Positions 18,318 through 27,401 of a DNA stretch of 58,771 nt are shown here, piece by piece. This stretch comes from Nitrosospira sp. 56-18 (GTDB lineage: Bacteria > Pseudomonadota > Gammaproteobacteria > Burkholderiales > Nitrosomonadaceae), in NCBI GenBank assembly GCA_001899235.1, contig MKVR01000035.1, forward strand, positions 1-58,771, written 5' to 3'. The position numbers were made by a program, and so were the translations under genes. Every line of letters starts with the position of its first letter. Positions within the stretch are counted from its first letter, which is position 1. The notes beneath the pieces are model-generated. The model searched no databases. It saw only the letters and a program-made list of their open reading frames with translations, and was not told where the DNA came from.

Positions 18318-19512
18318 TTCGCCCGCACCCCCGGCCTCTGCCCGCAAACTTCGCCTTGCCGGCATGGCTGCCATGCTCGGCGTCCTGATTATCGTCGGCA
18401 GTGGCCTGGCCATGCGAGCGTTCGATGACAAGCGTTTGCGCGATTGGACCGACGAACAGATTATCCCGACTGTTACGGTTCTTGAACCGGTCTCCAGCGG
18501 GGGGACGGTGCGATTCGATCTGCCTGGCCGTCTGCAGGCCTATTCGCGCGCGCTGCTCTATGCGCGCGTCGACGGGTATCTGAAAAGCTGGAAAACCGAT
18601 ATTGGCGCACAGGTCAAGGCTGGAGAGTTGCTCGCCGAAATCGAGACACCCGATCTTGATCAGCAGTTATTGCAGGCAAAAGCCGACCTGGCCAGTACAC
18701 AGGCGACCGCTGCGCTTGCCAGAACGACTGCTGAACGCTGGGAGCAGCTTGTGGATTCGGGGTATGCTTCAAAACAGGCTGCCGCTGAAAAAACAGGCGA
18801 CTTCAAGACCAAGGAGGCTCTGGTTAAATCGGCTCAGGCGAATGTCGAGCGTCTGGTGGCATTGAAGAAGTTTACCCGCATCGTTGCTCCCTTTGACGGT
18901 ATCGTCACTGCCCGCCTGACTGACATCGGGGTACTGGTCAATGCGGGCAGCGGCGTGGGCCAGCAGCTCTTCGAAATATCGAATACCCGGACATTGCGGG
19001 TATATGTCAGCGTACCGCAGGTTTACGTACCCCGTATTCCGCCTGGCAGCCCGGTTGCCATCACCGTACCGGAACGGCCGGGCAAGGCCTACTCCGCGAC
19101 AGTCGCGGCATCGGCGCAGGCGGTTGACAGTACTGCGGGAACGACGCTCATGCAGATTCACGTCGACAATGCCGATGGCGAGTTGCTGCCCGGGGCGTTC
19201 GCAAATATCAACTTCCAGTTACCCGGAGACGAGACAGTGATGAGCGTGCCTGCGAGCGCGCTGATGTTCGACAAGGCGGGATTGCGTGTTGCGACGGTGG
19301 ATGCGAACAACAGGGTTGTGCTAAAAACGGTGACTATCATGCGCGACTTGGGCAAGACTGTCGAGCTTGCCTCGGGCCTGGTTCCTGGCGATCGCGTTAT
19401 CGAAAGCCCCCCGGATGGCATCGCGGATGGCGATGGCGTGCGCATCAGCCACGCCGCGGGCAAGCCAGACAGAACCAATGGCGCGCCCAGCGGCGGCAAG
19501 GGCTTTTACTAG
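18307..19512 (+). CDS. RND periplasmic adaptor (HlyD/MFP family)
   Basis: A 401-residue membrane-fusion protein. The N-terminal anchor is AAMLGVLIIVGSGLAM. A lipoyl/barrel-sandwich half-motif (ARVDGYLKSWKTDIGAQVKAG) follows, then an alpha-hairpin rich in Ala/Gln/Lys, the second lipoyl half (RIVAPFDGIVTARLTDIGVL) and the beta-barrel and membrane-proximal domains. The ATG at 18307 overlaps the end of the pump gene out of frame, so translation is coupled. It links RND0 to an outer-membrane channel. Confidence 0.92.
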   Translation: MPPDSPAPPASARKLRLAGMAAMLGVLIIVGSGLAMRAFDDKRLRDWTDEQIIPTVTVLEPVSSGGTVRFDLPGRLQAYSRALLYARVDGYLKSWKTDIGAQVKAGELLAEIETPDLDQQLLQAKADLASTQATAALARTTAERWEQLVDSGYASKQAAAEKTGDFKTKEALVKSAQANVERLVALKKFTRIVAPFDGIVTARLTDIGVLVNAGSGVGQQLFEISNTRTLRVYVSVPQVYVPRIPPGSPVAITVPERPGKAYSATVAASAQAVDSTAGTTLMQIHVDNADGELLPGAFANINFQLPGDETVMSVPASALMFDKAGLRVATVDANNRVVLKTVTIMRDLGKTVELASGLVPGDRVIESPPDGIADGDGVRISHAAGKPDRTNGAPSGGKGFY

Positions 19513-19593
19513 CCATATTCTGCCATGGTCTTGATCAAAATCCGCATCCCTGCCGGATACGAGGTTCGTCCTCCGATAGCATCCGCTTTTGCT

Positions 19594-19630
19594 CCAGGCA
19601 AGGCTGCAAGGTTGCAAAGCCGCCGCCTGG
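19594..19630. terminator. Possible stem-loop between convergent genes
   Basis: CCAGGC at 19594-19599 pairs with GCCTGG at 19625-19630, and inner GGCT/AGCC and GCAA/TTGC segments add to the stem. It lies between the convergent adaptor gene and the gene at 19644. No T-run is present. Confidence 0.35.
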
Positions 19631-19643
19631 AACAGGATGGCGC

Positions 19644-20225
19644 CTAACGCCGGCGGGAATCCATCCAGTTCCGCATCCGTCTGGACTTCACGATTTTGTA
19701 CGCGAACAGGCTCAGCAGCATCATCACGATCAGCGGCCCGATCGCGGAACGAAAAATGTTCGTGTAATTGATCATGCGTACTCTCAAGGGATACTGGTAA
19801 TGCACGGGCGGTACCGCGTCTCCCGTGATGAAGACGGTATAGAGGCCCTTGTCCAGGGTCGTTTCGCCCTTGATTACGCCGTCCGGATGATAGCTGGGCC
19901 GGACATATGTCACGGTCTCATCTTCGGCCTCGCTGGTGCCCCGTACAATGCGCATCCCTACGGGTATGTCCCGTAGCGCCTGATCCACCAAATCCACAAC
20001 GAGGAATGTTTCGCCTTCCTTCGGAATTTCCGTACAGTATTGGTCTCCCGGCTCGTATTGTGGTTGATAGGCACTCAAATGCACCATGCTATTGTCGCCC
20101 ATCCGCCTCATGCAGGTATCTTCTTCCATGGTTACTTTTCCATGCGCTCCGGCTGCGCCGCAGTATAGCGCCGCCGCCAATGCCAGCACCGAGGTGCAAG
20201 CTTGCATCACTCGCTTTATCACCAT
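19644..20225 (-). CDS. Periplasmic protein with C-terminal membrane anchor, unknown
   Basis: A 193-residue protein with a signal peptide ending GAAGAHGKV; a histidine near the mature N-terminus is also typical of copper-site proteins. Two cysteines (DTCMRRMGD and QYCTEI) may form a disulfide. A beta-rich domain follows (YTVFITGDAVPPVHYQYPLRV), then one transmembrane helix (AIGPLIVMMLLSLFAYKIV) and a basic cytoplasmic tail. The layout (exported beta-domain plus one anchor) recalls small membrane-anchored cupredoxin-like proteins, but I cannot name the family. It follows the PPK2 gene on the same strand after about 300 bases. Confidence 0.7.
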   Translation of the reverse strand: MVIKRVMQACTSVLALAAALYCGAAGAHGKVTMEEDTCMRRMGDNSMVHLSAYQPQYEPGDQYCTEIPKEGETFLVVDLVDQALRDIPVGMRIVRGTSEAEDETVTYVRPSYHPDGVIKGETTLDKGLYTVFITGDAVPPVHYQYPLRVRMINYTNIFRSAIGPLIVMMLLSLFAYKIVKSRRMRNWMDSRRR

Positions 20226-20529
20226 TTATATCCTCTTTTTCACTATTGCTTGCCATGTTGTTCGCCAGGGACGGCCGTCCCATTTTCATTCCCGCAATAT
20301 TCGTGCCCGGGTCGGCAAAAACTGTTCCAGTCGATTCCATCCAGCGGGCAAGATAAAAACGCCGTTTAATCCTGCTAACGCTTGCACAATGAAAGTATAT
20401 TAAATTCATGGCCAATGCAATCAAAATTTACAGACGGCACGAGTTGGAACGAGCTGCCTTGCCTTCGCTATCCAGGGTCTGCCAATATTTCAGAGTATGG
20501 TAGCGTCCTTGTTTGCCCATGTCCTCCGG

Positions 20530-21348
20530 CTACTGCGCCAGCAATCCTTTCTCGAGATAGGCGATATCGAACGGCATGATGATGCGCGAATCGGGTGAGA
20601 TCAGCGACCCATCCTTACCGGCATAGTCAAGCCGGCTCAGCATATCCTTGATGACATTGAGCCGGGTAAGCGGCTTGTCATCGGCGCGCACCACCGTCCA
20701 GGGGGTGATGAGATTATGGGTGCGCGCCAGCATCTCGTTTCGCGCCTGTGTATATTGTTTCCATTTTTTTAGCGCGAGCTCATCCAGTCCGCTGATCTTC
20801 CACTGGGTAAGCGGATTTTTCTTCCGGTCTTCCAGACGTTCCGCCTGTTCCGGTTTGCTGATGTCAAGGTAGTATTTCAGGAGTTTGACGCCGGACCGGA
20901 TCAGCATATGCTCGAATTCCGGCACAGAGGTCATGAATTCCTCGTATTCTTCGTCGGTGCAAAATCCCATGACCCGTTCCACCCCCGCCCGGTTGTACCA
21001 GCTGCGATTGAACAGCACGAGTTCCTGAGATGCCGGCAAATGCCGCACATAGCGCTGAAAATACCACGAGTTGTTGTCGCGGTCGGAGGGTTTGCCAAGG
21101 GCGACCACCCGTGTTTCGCGGGGACTGAGGTGCTCGGTGATGCGCTTGATGGTTCCATCCTTTCCCGCGGCATCCCGGCCTTCGAAGATGACCAGTATCT
21201 TGTCGTTACACTGTATGAAATGGCGCTGCAGCTTGACGAGCTCGACCTGAAGGCGATAAAGCGTCTCCTTATACTCCTTTTTCGAGATTTCTGGCACTTC
21301 CATCTCGAAGTCCATCCCATTCTTTTTTGTCTTTTTACTTTTGCTCAT
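20530..21348 (-). CDS. ppk2: Polyphosphate kinase 2 (PPK2-A)
   Basis: A 272-residue cytoplasmic kinase that moves phosphate between polyphosphate and nucleotides. Family motifs are Walker A EGRDAAGKDG (near residue 55), the lid and Walker B region FNRSWYNRAGVE, and the conserved WKISGLDELALKKW, TPWTVVRADDK and LNVIKDML. The single-domain length suits class I. The ATG at 21348 (MSKSKKTKK) is preferred over an upstream extension, with AGGAG 11 bases before it. It lies 124 bases after the RND1 pump on the same strand. A second PPK2 is at 37675-38601. Confidence 0.93.
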   Translation of the reverse strand: MSKSKKTKKNGMDFEMEVPEISKKEYKETLYRLQVELVKLQRHFIQCNDKILVIFEGRDAAGKDGTIKRITEHLSPRETRVVALGKPSDRDNNSWYFQRYVRHLPASQELVLFNRSWYNRAGVERVMGFCTDEEYEEFMTSVPEFEHMLIRSGVKLLKYYLDISKPEQAERLEDRKKNPLTQWKISGLDELALKKWKQYTQARNEMLARTHNLITPWTVVRADDKPLTRLNVIKDMLSRLDYAGKDGSLISPDSRIIMPFDIAYLEKGLLAQ

Positions 21349-21472
21349 GGCATATCCGCTCCTGTTTTGTTCGCCGCCCTGGTCTTCATGCAGAGATGCC
21401 TGTTCCTCGCGGAGGCCCATGCTGCATCATACACTTCTTCCGCAACGCATCCGCGCCCCTGCCGAACCCCGC

Positions 21473-24400
21473 TTATGCACGCCGGGAGCGCCTTCCTTGT
21501 CGCAGGAACGCTTTCCATGTCGAGGAACTTTTTCCATGTTGAGGAATTTTTTCCTGGTCTTCAGGAGCGCTGCGTGCGCGATACATGATGGCATACATGC
21601 AGGGAACAAAAAATAGCGTATATATCGTTGCAAACGTCAGGCCGCCAATGACTGCACGGCCCAGCGGCGCATTGGTGGATCCTCCCATCGCCATCGGGAG
21701 CATGCCCATGATCATGGCCGCCGCAGTCATGAGCACAGGGCGAATCCGGGCTTTGCCGGCCTCGACGGCGGCAAGCAGCAGGTCGCCATGCGCTTCGATG
21801 CGCTCCAGCGCATAGGCCACGACCAGTATGGAATTTGCCGTAGCCGTTCCCATGGCCATGATGGCGCCTGTCAGGGCCGGGACGGAAATATTCGTCTGGC
21901 TCAGGAACAGGGCCCAGGCGATGCCTGCCAGAGCGCCGGGCAGGGCGGTGATGATGATGAAGGGAATCAGCCATGATTGAAAATTGATGACAAGCATGAG
22001 ATAGATCAGCACCACGGCCGCCAGGAGGCCGACCAGCAGTTCTCCATAGGTGGCGATCATGATCTCGGCCTGGCCGCTGATTTTGACGGTGGAGCCGCGG
22101 GGAAGCTCATCCTTCATCTCGTCGACGATTTTCCTGACGTCGTCCAGCACTCCGCCCAGCCCCCGTCCTTCGGCGGACACATAGACTTCAATCAGCGGCA
22201 TGACACCCCTGTGGGTCACCAGGCCAGGCGTGCCTACCGGCGATTGCTCCGTGAGATTGCCCAGGAGCTGATAACCCTGATCCAGGCCGGCATCCCCAAC
22301 CGTCTTGACGGGAATCAGGTTCAAGTCATTGGTGCTTGCGACCTGATGTTGAGGATTATAGATATTGATCTGGTATGAAATGCCGGTCTTCAGATCCAGC
22401 CAGTATTTCTGGTCGATCTGCTGGGTTCCGTTGGTCGTGATCAGCATATTCAGGGCGATATCCGCTTCGTTCCTGTCAATATCGAGCCCGTATGTCCTCT
22501 GGCCTTCAACAAGCAAGGTGGGCGTGCGCATGGTTTGCTGGATCACCACATCGGAGGAGCCGGGAATTTTACGCAGCTTGCTTTGCAATTTACGGGCGTA
22601 TTCGTAGTTGCTGTACATATCCATCCCCTTGATCTGAACATCGATCGGAGAAGGGGAACCGAAATTCAGGATTTTCGCTATCAGGTCGGCCGGCTGAAAG
22701 GTGAATTCACTTCCCGGATAGCGCTCCTTCAGGCCGTCATGCAGAATTTTCCGGATATCCCACACCGCTGATTTATCGTTGAACAGGGTGATCGTCAGGT
22801 CGCAGTCCTGCGATCCGATGGTGGGCGTCGGAATGAACGCCAGGTTATGCGGCCCGACGGGTATGCCGCAATTGCTGATGATTTCTTCGACCTGCCCGGG
22901 AAGCATCTGATGGATATCGTTCGAAACGAGCGTGGTGATGCGGTTTGTGGCCTCCATCCGCGTGCCAAGAGGCGCCCGCATGTGCATCTGTATAATCCCG
23001 GACCTGACCTCGGGAAAAAAATCGCGGCCGTTGAAGTAGAACAGGATAAGAGAGACGAGCGCGAAAGCCAGCATGATCGTGGCGAACCGGCGGCGGTTTG
23101 CAATCGTTTGTTCGAGCAGCCCGCCATACCAGCCGCAGAACCGGAGAAAGCGAACCTCGAATCCCTCCTGGAAACGGGAGAAAATCCCCAGATGATATTT
23201 TAGCCTCTGTAGAAAACCTGCAAACTTTCCCGTTGGCTTTTCCTTGCTCTGGCCACTCTCTTTTTTGTGCTTTTCTGCATGATTTCGCTGAAATGTTGCA
23301 AATTTCCCCTGCGGTTTTTCCTCGGTCCGGTCGCCATCCTTTTTACGTTTTTCTGTGCCAGGATGCACCAGAATATATTTCGCCAGGGTCGGCACCAGCG
23401 TAAACGACAGGATGAAGGACGCCAGCATGGCAAATATCACTGACAGCGCCATCGGCTTGAACAGAAAGCCCGATACGCCGGAAAGCGTGAACAGCGGCAG
23501 CCAGACTATGGATATGCATAATGTGGCGAGCAGCGTCGGAATAACGATCTGGTTTGCCGCATCGATAATTGCCTCATCGAGTTTCTTGCCCATTTTCAGG
23601 TGAGTATCGATGTTCTCGGTCATCACCGTCGCGTTGTCGACAAGAATCCCCACCGCCAGCGCCAATCCGCCCAGCGTCATGACATTCAACGACTCGCCCA
23701 GCGCCTGCAGACAGATGACGGAGGTGAGAATGCACAACGGGATGGAAGTCGTAATGACGATCATGGGACGCCACGAACCGAGCAAAAGCATGGCGATCAA
23801 ACCGACAAGCAGGCCGGCGATCAGCATTTCATGCGTCACCTCCCTGATGGATTCCCGCACGAAAACCGATGCGTCGTTGAGGACTTCAACCTTCACGTCA
23901 GGCGGCACGATCTCCTTGATGAGCGGAAGGGCTTCCTTGACGCCGGCAACCACGTCCAGGGTCGACACATCGCCGCTTTTCATGACGACAATAGTGACAG
24001 CCTGTTTACCCTTCGCAATGATGGAGTTCGTTTGCGGCGGACCCGCGAGCTGGACATCGGCGACATCGCGCAGAAAGATGAACGAATTTCCCTCCCGCTT
24101 TATCGGAATACGGTTGAATCTCTCGATATCCGGCGGCATCGCGTTTGTCTGGACCATCCAGTCGGTCTGCTTGATCTTCATGTCGCCCGCGGGCAGCACG
24201 ATATTCTGGTGATCGAAGACCGCATGGATATCGGTTGGCGACAGGTTGTGATCCAGCAATTTTTCCCTATCGAGGGATACCAGAAGCTGTATGGGCTTTC
24301 CACCGTAAGGATGCGGAACGATCGCCCCCGGGATCACGATAATCAGGGGTCTGATTCGAGCGAAGGCAAGATTGTAGAGGTCTGCCGGCGTCATGCTTTC

Positions 24401-24841
24401 CGAGGTAAGTTTCAGCATGACAACCGGTACCGAAGAGGCTTCCAGGCGCATGATCATGGGCGGGGAAATATCCGGCGGCAACGCCTTGACGATCGTCTGG
24501 CTTATCGCGGTAACTTCCGCTTCGGCGCCAGGGAGACTGGTGTCGGGCTGAAGAAAAATATTGGTGATGCTGATGCCGTAGTACGCCTGGCTGACGATGT
24601 CCGCGATGCCTTCCACCGTCGACGTCAATGCGCGCTCGAAATAAAAGGTGATACGGCCGGATACATCCAGCGGCAGCATGCCGGCGTATGCCCAGACCAC
24701 GGAAATGACGGGGATTTTGATGGAGGGAAAAATGTCCGTCGGCGAATCTCGTATCGCCCGGATTCCGAATATGACGATCAGAATCGAAAGAACCACGAAG
24801 GTATAAGGCCTGCGCAACGCGATAAGCACGAGCTGGTTCAT
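21473..24841 (-). CDS. RND efflux pump subunit with Asp-Asn proton relay (RND1)
   Basis: A 1122-residue AcrB-like transporter, paralogous to RND2 (28671-31964). The TM4 motif is GILVDNATVMTEN: Asp402 is kept but Asp403, equivalent to AcrB Asp408, is Asn (codon AAC read on the minus strand, plus-strand positions 23633-23635), and the following residue Ile is Thr. A cytoplasmic loop after TM6 (about residues 493-550) is Lys/Glu-rich with an internal duplication (EEKPQGKFATF, then KEKPTGKFAGF). The C-terminal half is close to RND2. The C-terminus is extended and basic. It has no adaptor of its own; those of the RND2 operon are upstream on the same strand. It may act as a non-proton-driven partner or be losing function. 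Confidence 0.93.
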   Translation of the reverse strand: MNQLVLIALRRPYTFVVLSILIVIFGIRAIRDSPTDIFPSIKIPVISVVWAYAGMLPLDVSGRITFYFERALTSTVEGIADIVSQAYYGISITNIFLQPDTSLPGAEAEVTAISQTIVKALPPDISPPMIMRLEASSVPVVMLKLTSESMTPADLYNLAFARIRPLIIVIPGAIVPHPYGGKPIQLLVSLDREKLLDHNLSPTDIHAVFDHQNIVLPAGDMKIKQTDWMVQTNAMPPDIERFNRIPIKREGNSFIFLRDVADVQLAGPPQTNSIIAKGKQAVTIVVMKSGDVSTLDVVAGVKEALPLIKEIVPPDVKVEVLNDASVFVRESIREVTHEMLIAGLLVGLIAMLLLGSWRPMIVITTSIPLCILTSVICLQALGESLNVMTLGGLALAVGILVDNATVMTENIDTHLKMGKKLDEAIIDAANQIVIPTLLATLCISIVWLPLFTLSGVSGFLFKPMALSVIFAMLASFILSFTLVPTLAKYILVHPGTEKRKKDGDRTEEKPQGKFATFQRNHAEKHKKESGQSKEKPTGKFAGFLQRLKYHLGIFSRFQEGFEVRFLRFCGWYGGLLEQTIANRRRFATIMLAFALVSLILFYFNGRDFFPEVRSGIIQMHMRAPLGTRMEATNRITTLVSNDIHQMLPGQVEEIISNCGIPVGPHNLAFIPTPTIGSQDCDLTITLFNDKSAVWDIRKILHDGLKERYPGSEFTFQPADLIAKILNFGSPSPIDVQIKGMDMYSNYEYARKLQSKLRKIPGSSDVVIQQTMRTPTLLVEGQRTYGLDIDRNEADIALNMLITTNGTQQIDQKYWLDLKTGISYQINIYNPQHQVASTNDLNLIPVKTVGDAGLDQGYQLLGNLTEQSPVGTPGLVTHRGVMPLIEVYVSAEGRGLGGVLDDVRKIVDEMKDELPRGSTVKISGQAEIMIATYGELLVGLLAAVVLIYLMLVINFQSWLIPFIIITALPGALAGIAWALFLSQTNISVPALTGAIMAMGTATANSILVVAYALERIEAHGDLLLAAVEAGKARIRPVLMTAAAMIMGMLPMAMGGSTNAPLGRAVIGGLTFATIYTLFFVPCMYAIMYRARSAPEDQEKIPQHGKSSSTWKAFLRQGRRSRRA

Positions 24842-24879
24842 ATCATGTTTCCCCTTATACCTTGATACTTTAGGTAAAA

Positions 24880-24930
24880 AAATTCATTACCTGCAATACT
24901 GCACGCAAGAGGAGGCGATTCTGATTCTTT
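24880..24930 (-). other. Remnant of the 3' end of the MBL gene upstream of RND1
   Basis: Read on the minus strand, the bases before RND1 (AGAATCGCCTCCTCTTGCG, GCAGTATTGCAGG, AATGAATTTT) align with 31993-32042 (AGAATTGCCTCATCCCTGCG, GCAATATTGTAAG, AATGAATTTT), which is the last part of the metallo-beta-lactamase-fold gene and its stop. It is a footprint of the duplication that produced RND1. Confidence 0.55.
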
Positions 24931-24954
24931 TACAGACCTTTATCGACGATCAAG

Positions 24955-25085
24955 GGAAGTCCCGAGCAAGTCACCGCTGGCGCGGCGGTGGTTTGCGGGA
25001 TGGGATACGCAAAAAGCGGCGATGCGAATGGATCTCTTCCAGAGGAAGATACGACCCCGCAGCGGGGCATCGTTGCCCCGGCTAC
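24955..25085 (+). repeat. Dispersed intergenic repeat, family A, copy 2
   Basis: The copy begins GGAAGTCCCGAGCAAGTCACC and runs through GGCGCGGCGGTGG, TTTGCGGGATGGGAT, GCGAATGG and AGGAAGATACGACCCCG to GTTGCCCCGG. It lies in the 787-base gap between RND1 and the outer-membrane factor gene. A further fragment of the family is at 25392-25440. The rest of this gap shows nothing I can name. Confidence 0.6.
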
Positions 25086-25391
25086 GACCTGCCTCGCGCG
25101 CCTCATGCTCATCCCGATTCTGCCGCCAACGCGCCCGGTGAGGTTATTCAGGACTCCCCCGAATTAGACATCGAAATGGCCCCGGAATTCGGACCGTTGG
25201 ATAATTAGGAGCTTTGGTTCACGATCCAGGCAGGCCAGGTGCAGGCCCTGATTCGGCGACTAAACAGTACAACAGTACGAACGTTATCCCGGCGGGAGCC
25301 GGTATCCAGTGGCGTTCGAAACATGCTGTTTGCTGGCTTGGGGTGTATTCCGGCTCCAACCTGGAATGATCAGAATGGCCGGAATGGCTCA

Positions 25392-25440
25392 CTGGCGTGC
25401 CGGTGAGCCTTGCGGGATGGGATGCGTGAAAGGCGGAGAC
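25392..25440 (+). repeat. Repeat family A, internal fragment
   Basis: Contains TTGCGGGATGGGATGCGTGAAAGGCG-type sequence matching the centre of the longer copies; the ends of the family are missing. Confidence 0.45.
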
Positions 25441-25628
25441 ACCAACAGATCGCTTGTTTTCATCCCAAGGTTGAAACCACCGGCTTCAGCCGGACAGCTT
25501 TAGCTGGTGGTTGTTGAGTATCGGGCTCAGGAAGCCAGCGAAGGCAATCTGGCATTGATACGCTAGTGCTGAAAGCCGCTGCGCCGAATTCAACAATCCC
25601 GATATTTCAGCGCAGCGCGATCAGTCAG

Positions 25629-27401
25629 TTATGGAACCAGAACCTGTGACAAATTGTCATTTTTGTAGTTTCTATCGCTGAGATCCCGATATGGAGCGAG
25701 TGGTTTCATCAAATTGGTGTTTTTGTTGCCTCTGGCATTCTGATCCCTGTCAGGTTCAAGCGGAATCAGGGGTTTCATCAAATTATTGTTTTTGATGTTT
25801 CTATCGGCGGGATCCGCATTGACATCAATTCCCCCGGCTGGTACAGGCTTGTCAAGATTTGTATATTGCAATATGCCAAAAGGTTGAATTTCACTGTCAG
25901 CGGGTAATTGATCGCGGTTCCAGCCTCCTCCCAGCGCACGGATAAGCGCCACCGATGATCTCAGCAGATCGGTCTTGATCTGTACGGAATCGATGCTTGC
26001 CGTCAGTGTGCCGAGCTGGGCATAAATGAGTTCAAGGCTGGTAGCCAGACCGCCCTTGTAGAGATCCATGGTAAGATTTTGCGTCGTGCGTGCGGCTCCG
26101 ACGGCGGCATCCTGCCGTTCGGCGGCAATCGTCATCCAGTGCGTCTTGGTCAGATTGTTCTCAACCTCACGAAAGGCATTCAGCACCGTCGAGCGGTATA
26201 AATTTTCTGTCTCGCGATAGACCGCCCACGATTGTTGCAGTTGAGCCCGGCGATAGCCGCCCTGGAAAAGCGGAATGGAAAAAGAAGACCCATAGGCCCA
26301 GAAACTGTTAGCCAGTGCGAGCAGATTGAGCCCGGAATCTTCCATTCCTCCTCCGAGCCGGATGGCCACATCCGGGAAAAAAGCGGCGCGTGCTATTCCA
26401 ATGCCGCGGTTGGCCTGCGCCATCTGGCGTTCCATTGCGGCAATATCGGGCCGGCGCTCAAGTAGCGTGGAGGGAACGGTCTGCGGCAGGCTGAACCTCG
26501 CGGAAAGGAGGATATCTACCGGTTCGATCCTGAAGCTGGCTGGAGCAAGATTGAGCAGAATGGCTATGGACTGCTCCGCCACCTTGCGATCGGCATTCAT
26601 CAGGGCCAGCTTCGACTCGGTAGCGAACAGCAGCGACTGGGCCCGTGCTACGTCGAGATTGGAGGCGATCTTGCCTTCGAACTGAGTCATTACGACATCC
26701 AATGAGTAGTTATAAAGGCTGATCGACTGTTTATAGATCGCGATTTGCGCATCCAGTCCGCGCAGCGTGAAATAATTCGTTGCAACTTCCGCCTGCAGAA
26801 TAAGGCGCGCGAGCCCATAATCGGCTGCGCGCTCTTCCGCGCGATAGATTTTGGCTTGCGCCGCATTTCGCAGTTTCGACCAGAAGTCCGGTTCCCAGGA
26901 TGCAATCCCATTCATCAGAACCTGGGTGTCGCTGTCAGGTTCTCCGGGAGCGCGGAAGAGGGTATGGTCGGATTGCCTGTTATTACTGCCACCGAACCCA
27001 AAGCCGAGCTGGGGGAAATATTGGGACCGTGCCTTCATCATGGAATTGCGCGCCTGAATGAAGCGTTCAGCCGCTGCCTGCAAGTCCGGGTTGGCTGCGA
27101 TCGCCTGCTCTACGAGGTTGTTCAGAACGGGATCGTCATAGAGTTTCCACCAGTCGGGCCGGACTGCATCATCCGACGGAGTGGCCTTGACGAAATCACT
27201 TGTTCCCTCCCAGGTATCCGGAACAACAAATTCGGTCGGTTTATAAGTGGGCGACAGATCGAATGCAGGAAAAGGGAGATTGGCGCAACCCGTCAAGCCT
27301 GCCGCCACAAGCAGGAAACCACCATATCTGGCGCTGGAACGGCAGAAGCTTGATATAGGGGTTTCTTTTTTACGCCGCAAGTTGGTCATGGTCGGTGTCA
27401 T
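25629..27401 (-). CDS. Outer-membrane efflux factor (NodT/OprM type) with C-terminal repeat tail
   Basis: A 590-residue lipoprotein channel: the signal ends at lipobox LTGC near residue 35. Two outer-membrane efflux domains follow (PDWWKLYDDPVLNNLVEQA and LLERRPDIAAMERQMAQANR are typical). The last 60 residues are unusual: an Asn-rich, three-fold degenerate repeat with the core KNNNLMKPL, KNTNLMKPL and KNDNLSQVL, beyond the normal end of the family. The start ATG overlaps the adaptor stop in ATGA, giving translational coupling. It forms the exit duct for RND2 and probably for RND1 and RND0. Confidence 0.93.
   Translation of the reverse strand: MTPTMTNLRRKKETPISSFCRSSARYGGFLLVAAGLTGCANLPFPAFDLSPTYKPTEFVVPDTWEGTSDFVKATPSDDAVRPDWWKLYDDPVLNNLVEQAIAANPDLQAAAERFIQARNSMMKARSQYFPQLGFGFGGSNNRQSDHTLFRAPGEPDSDTQVLMNGIASWEPDFWSKLRNAAQAKIYRAEERAADYGLARLILQAEVATNYFTLRGLDAQIAIYKQSISLYNYSLDVVMTQFEGKIASNLDVARAQSLLFATESKLALMNADRKVAEQSIAILLNLAPASFRIEPVDILLSARFSLPQTVPSTLLERRPDIAAMERQMAQANRGIGIARAAFFPDVAIRLGGGMEDSGLNLLALANSFWAYGSSFSIPLFQGGYRRAQLQQSWAVYRETENLYRSTVLNAFREVENNLTKTHWMTIAAERQDAAVGAARTTQNLTMDLYKGGLATSLELIYAQLGTLTASIDSVQIKTDLLRSSVALIRALGGGWNRDQLPADSEIQPFGILQYTNLDKPVPAGGIDVNADPADRNIKNNNLMKPLIPLEPDRDQNARGNKNTNLMKPLAPYRDLSDRNYKNDNLSQVLVP

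Noticed and set aside
21500-21552. Two 19-base tandem units near the RND1 3' end (TTTCCATGTCGAGGAACTT type)
   Set aside because: They lie in the coding sequence of the extended C-terminus and may just be local slippage; no further copies.
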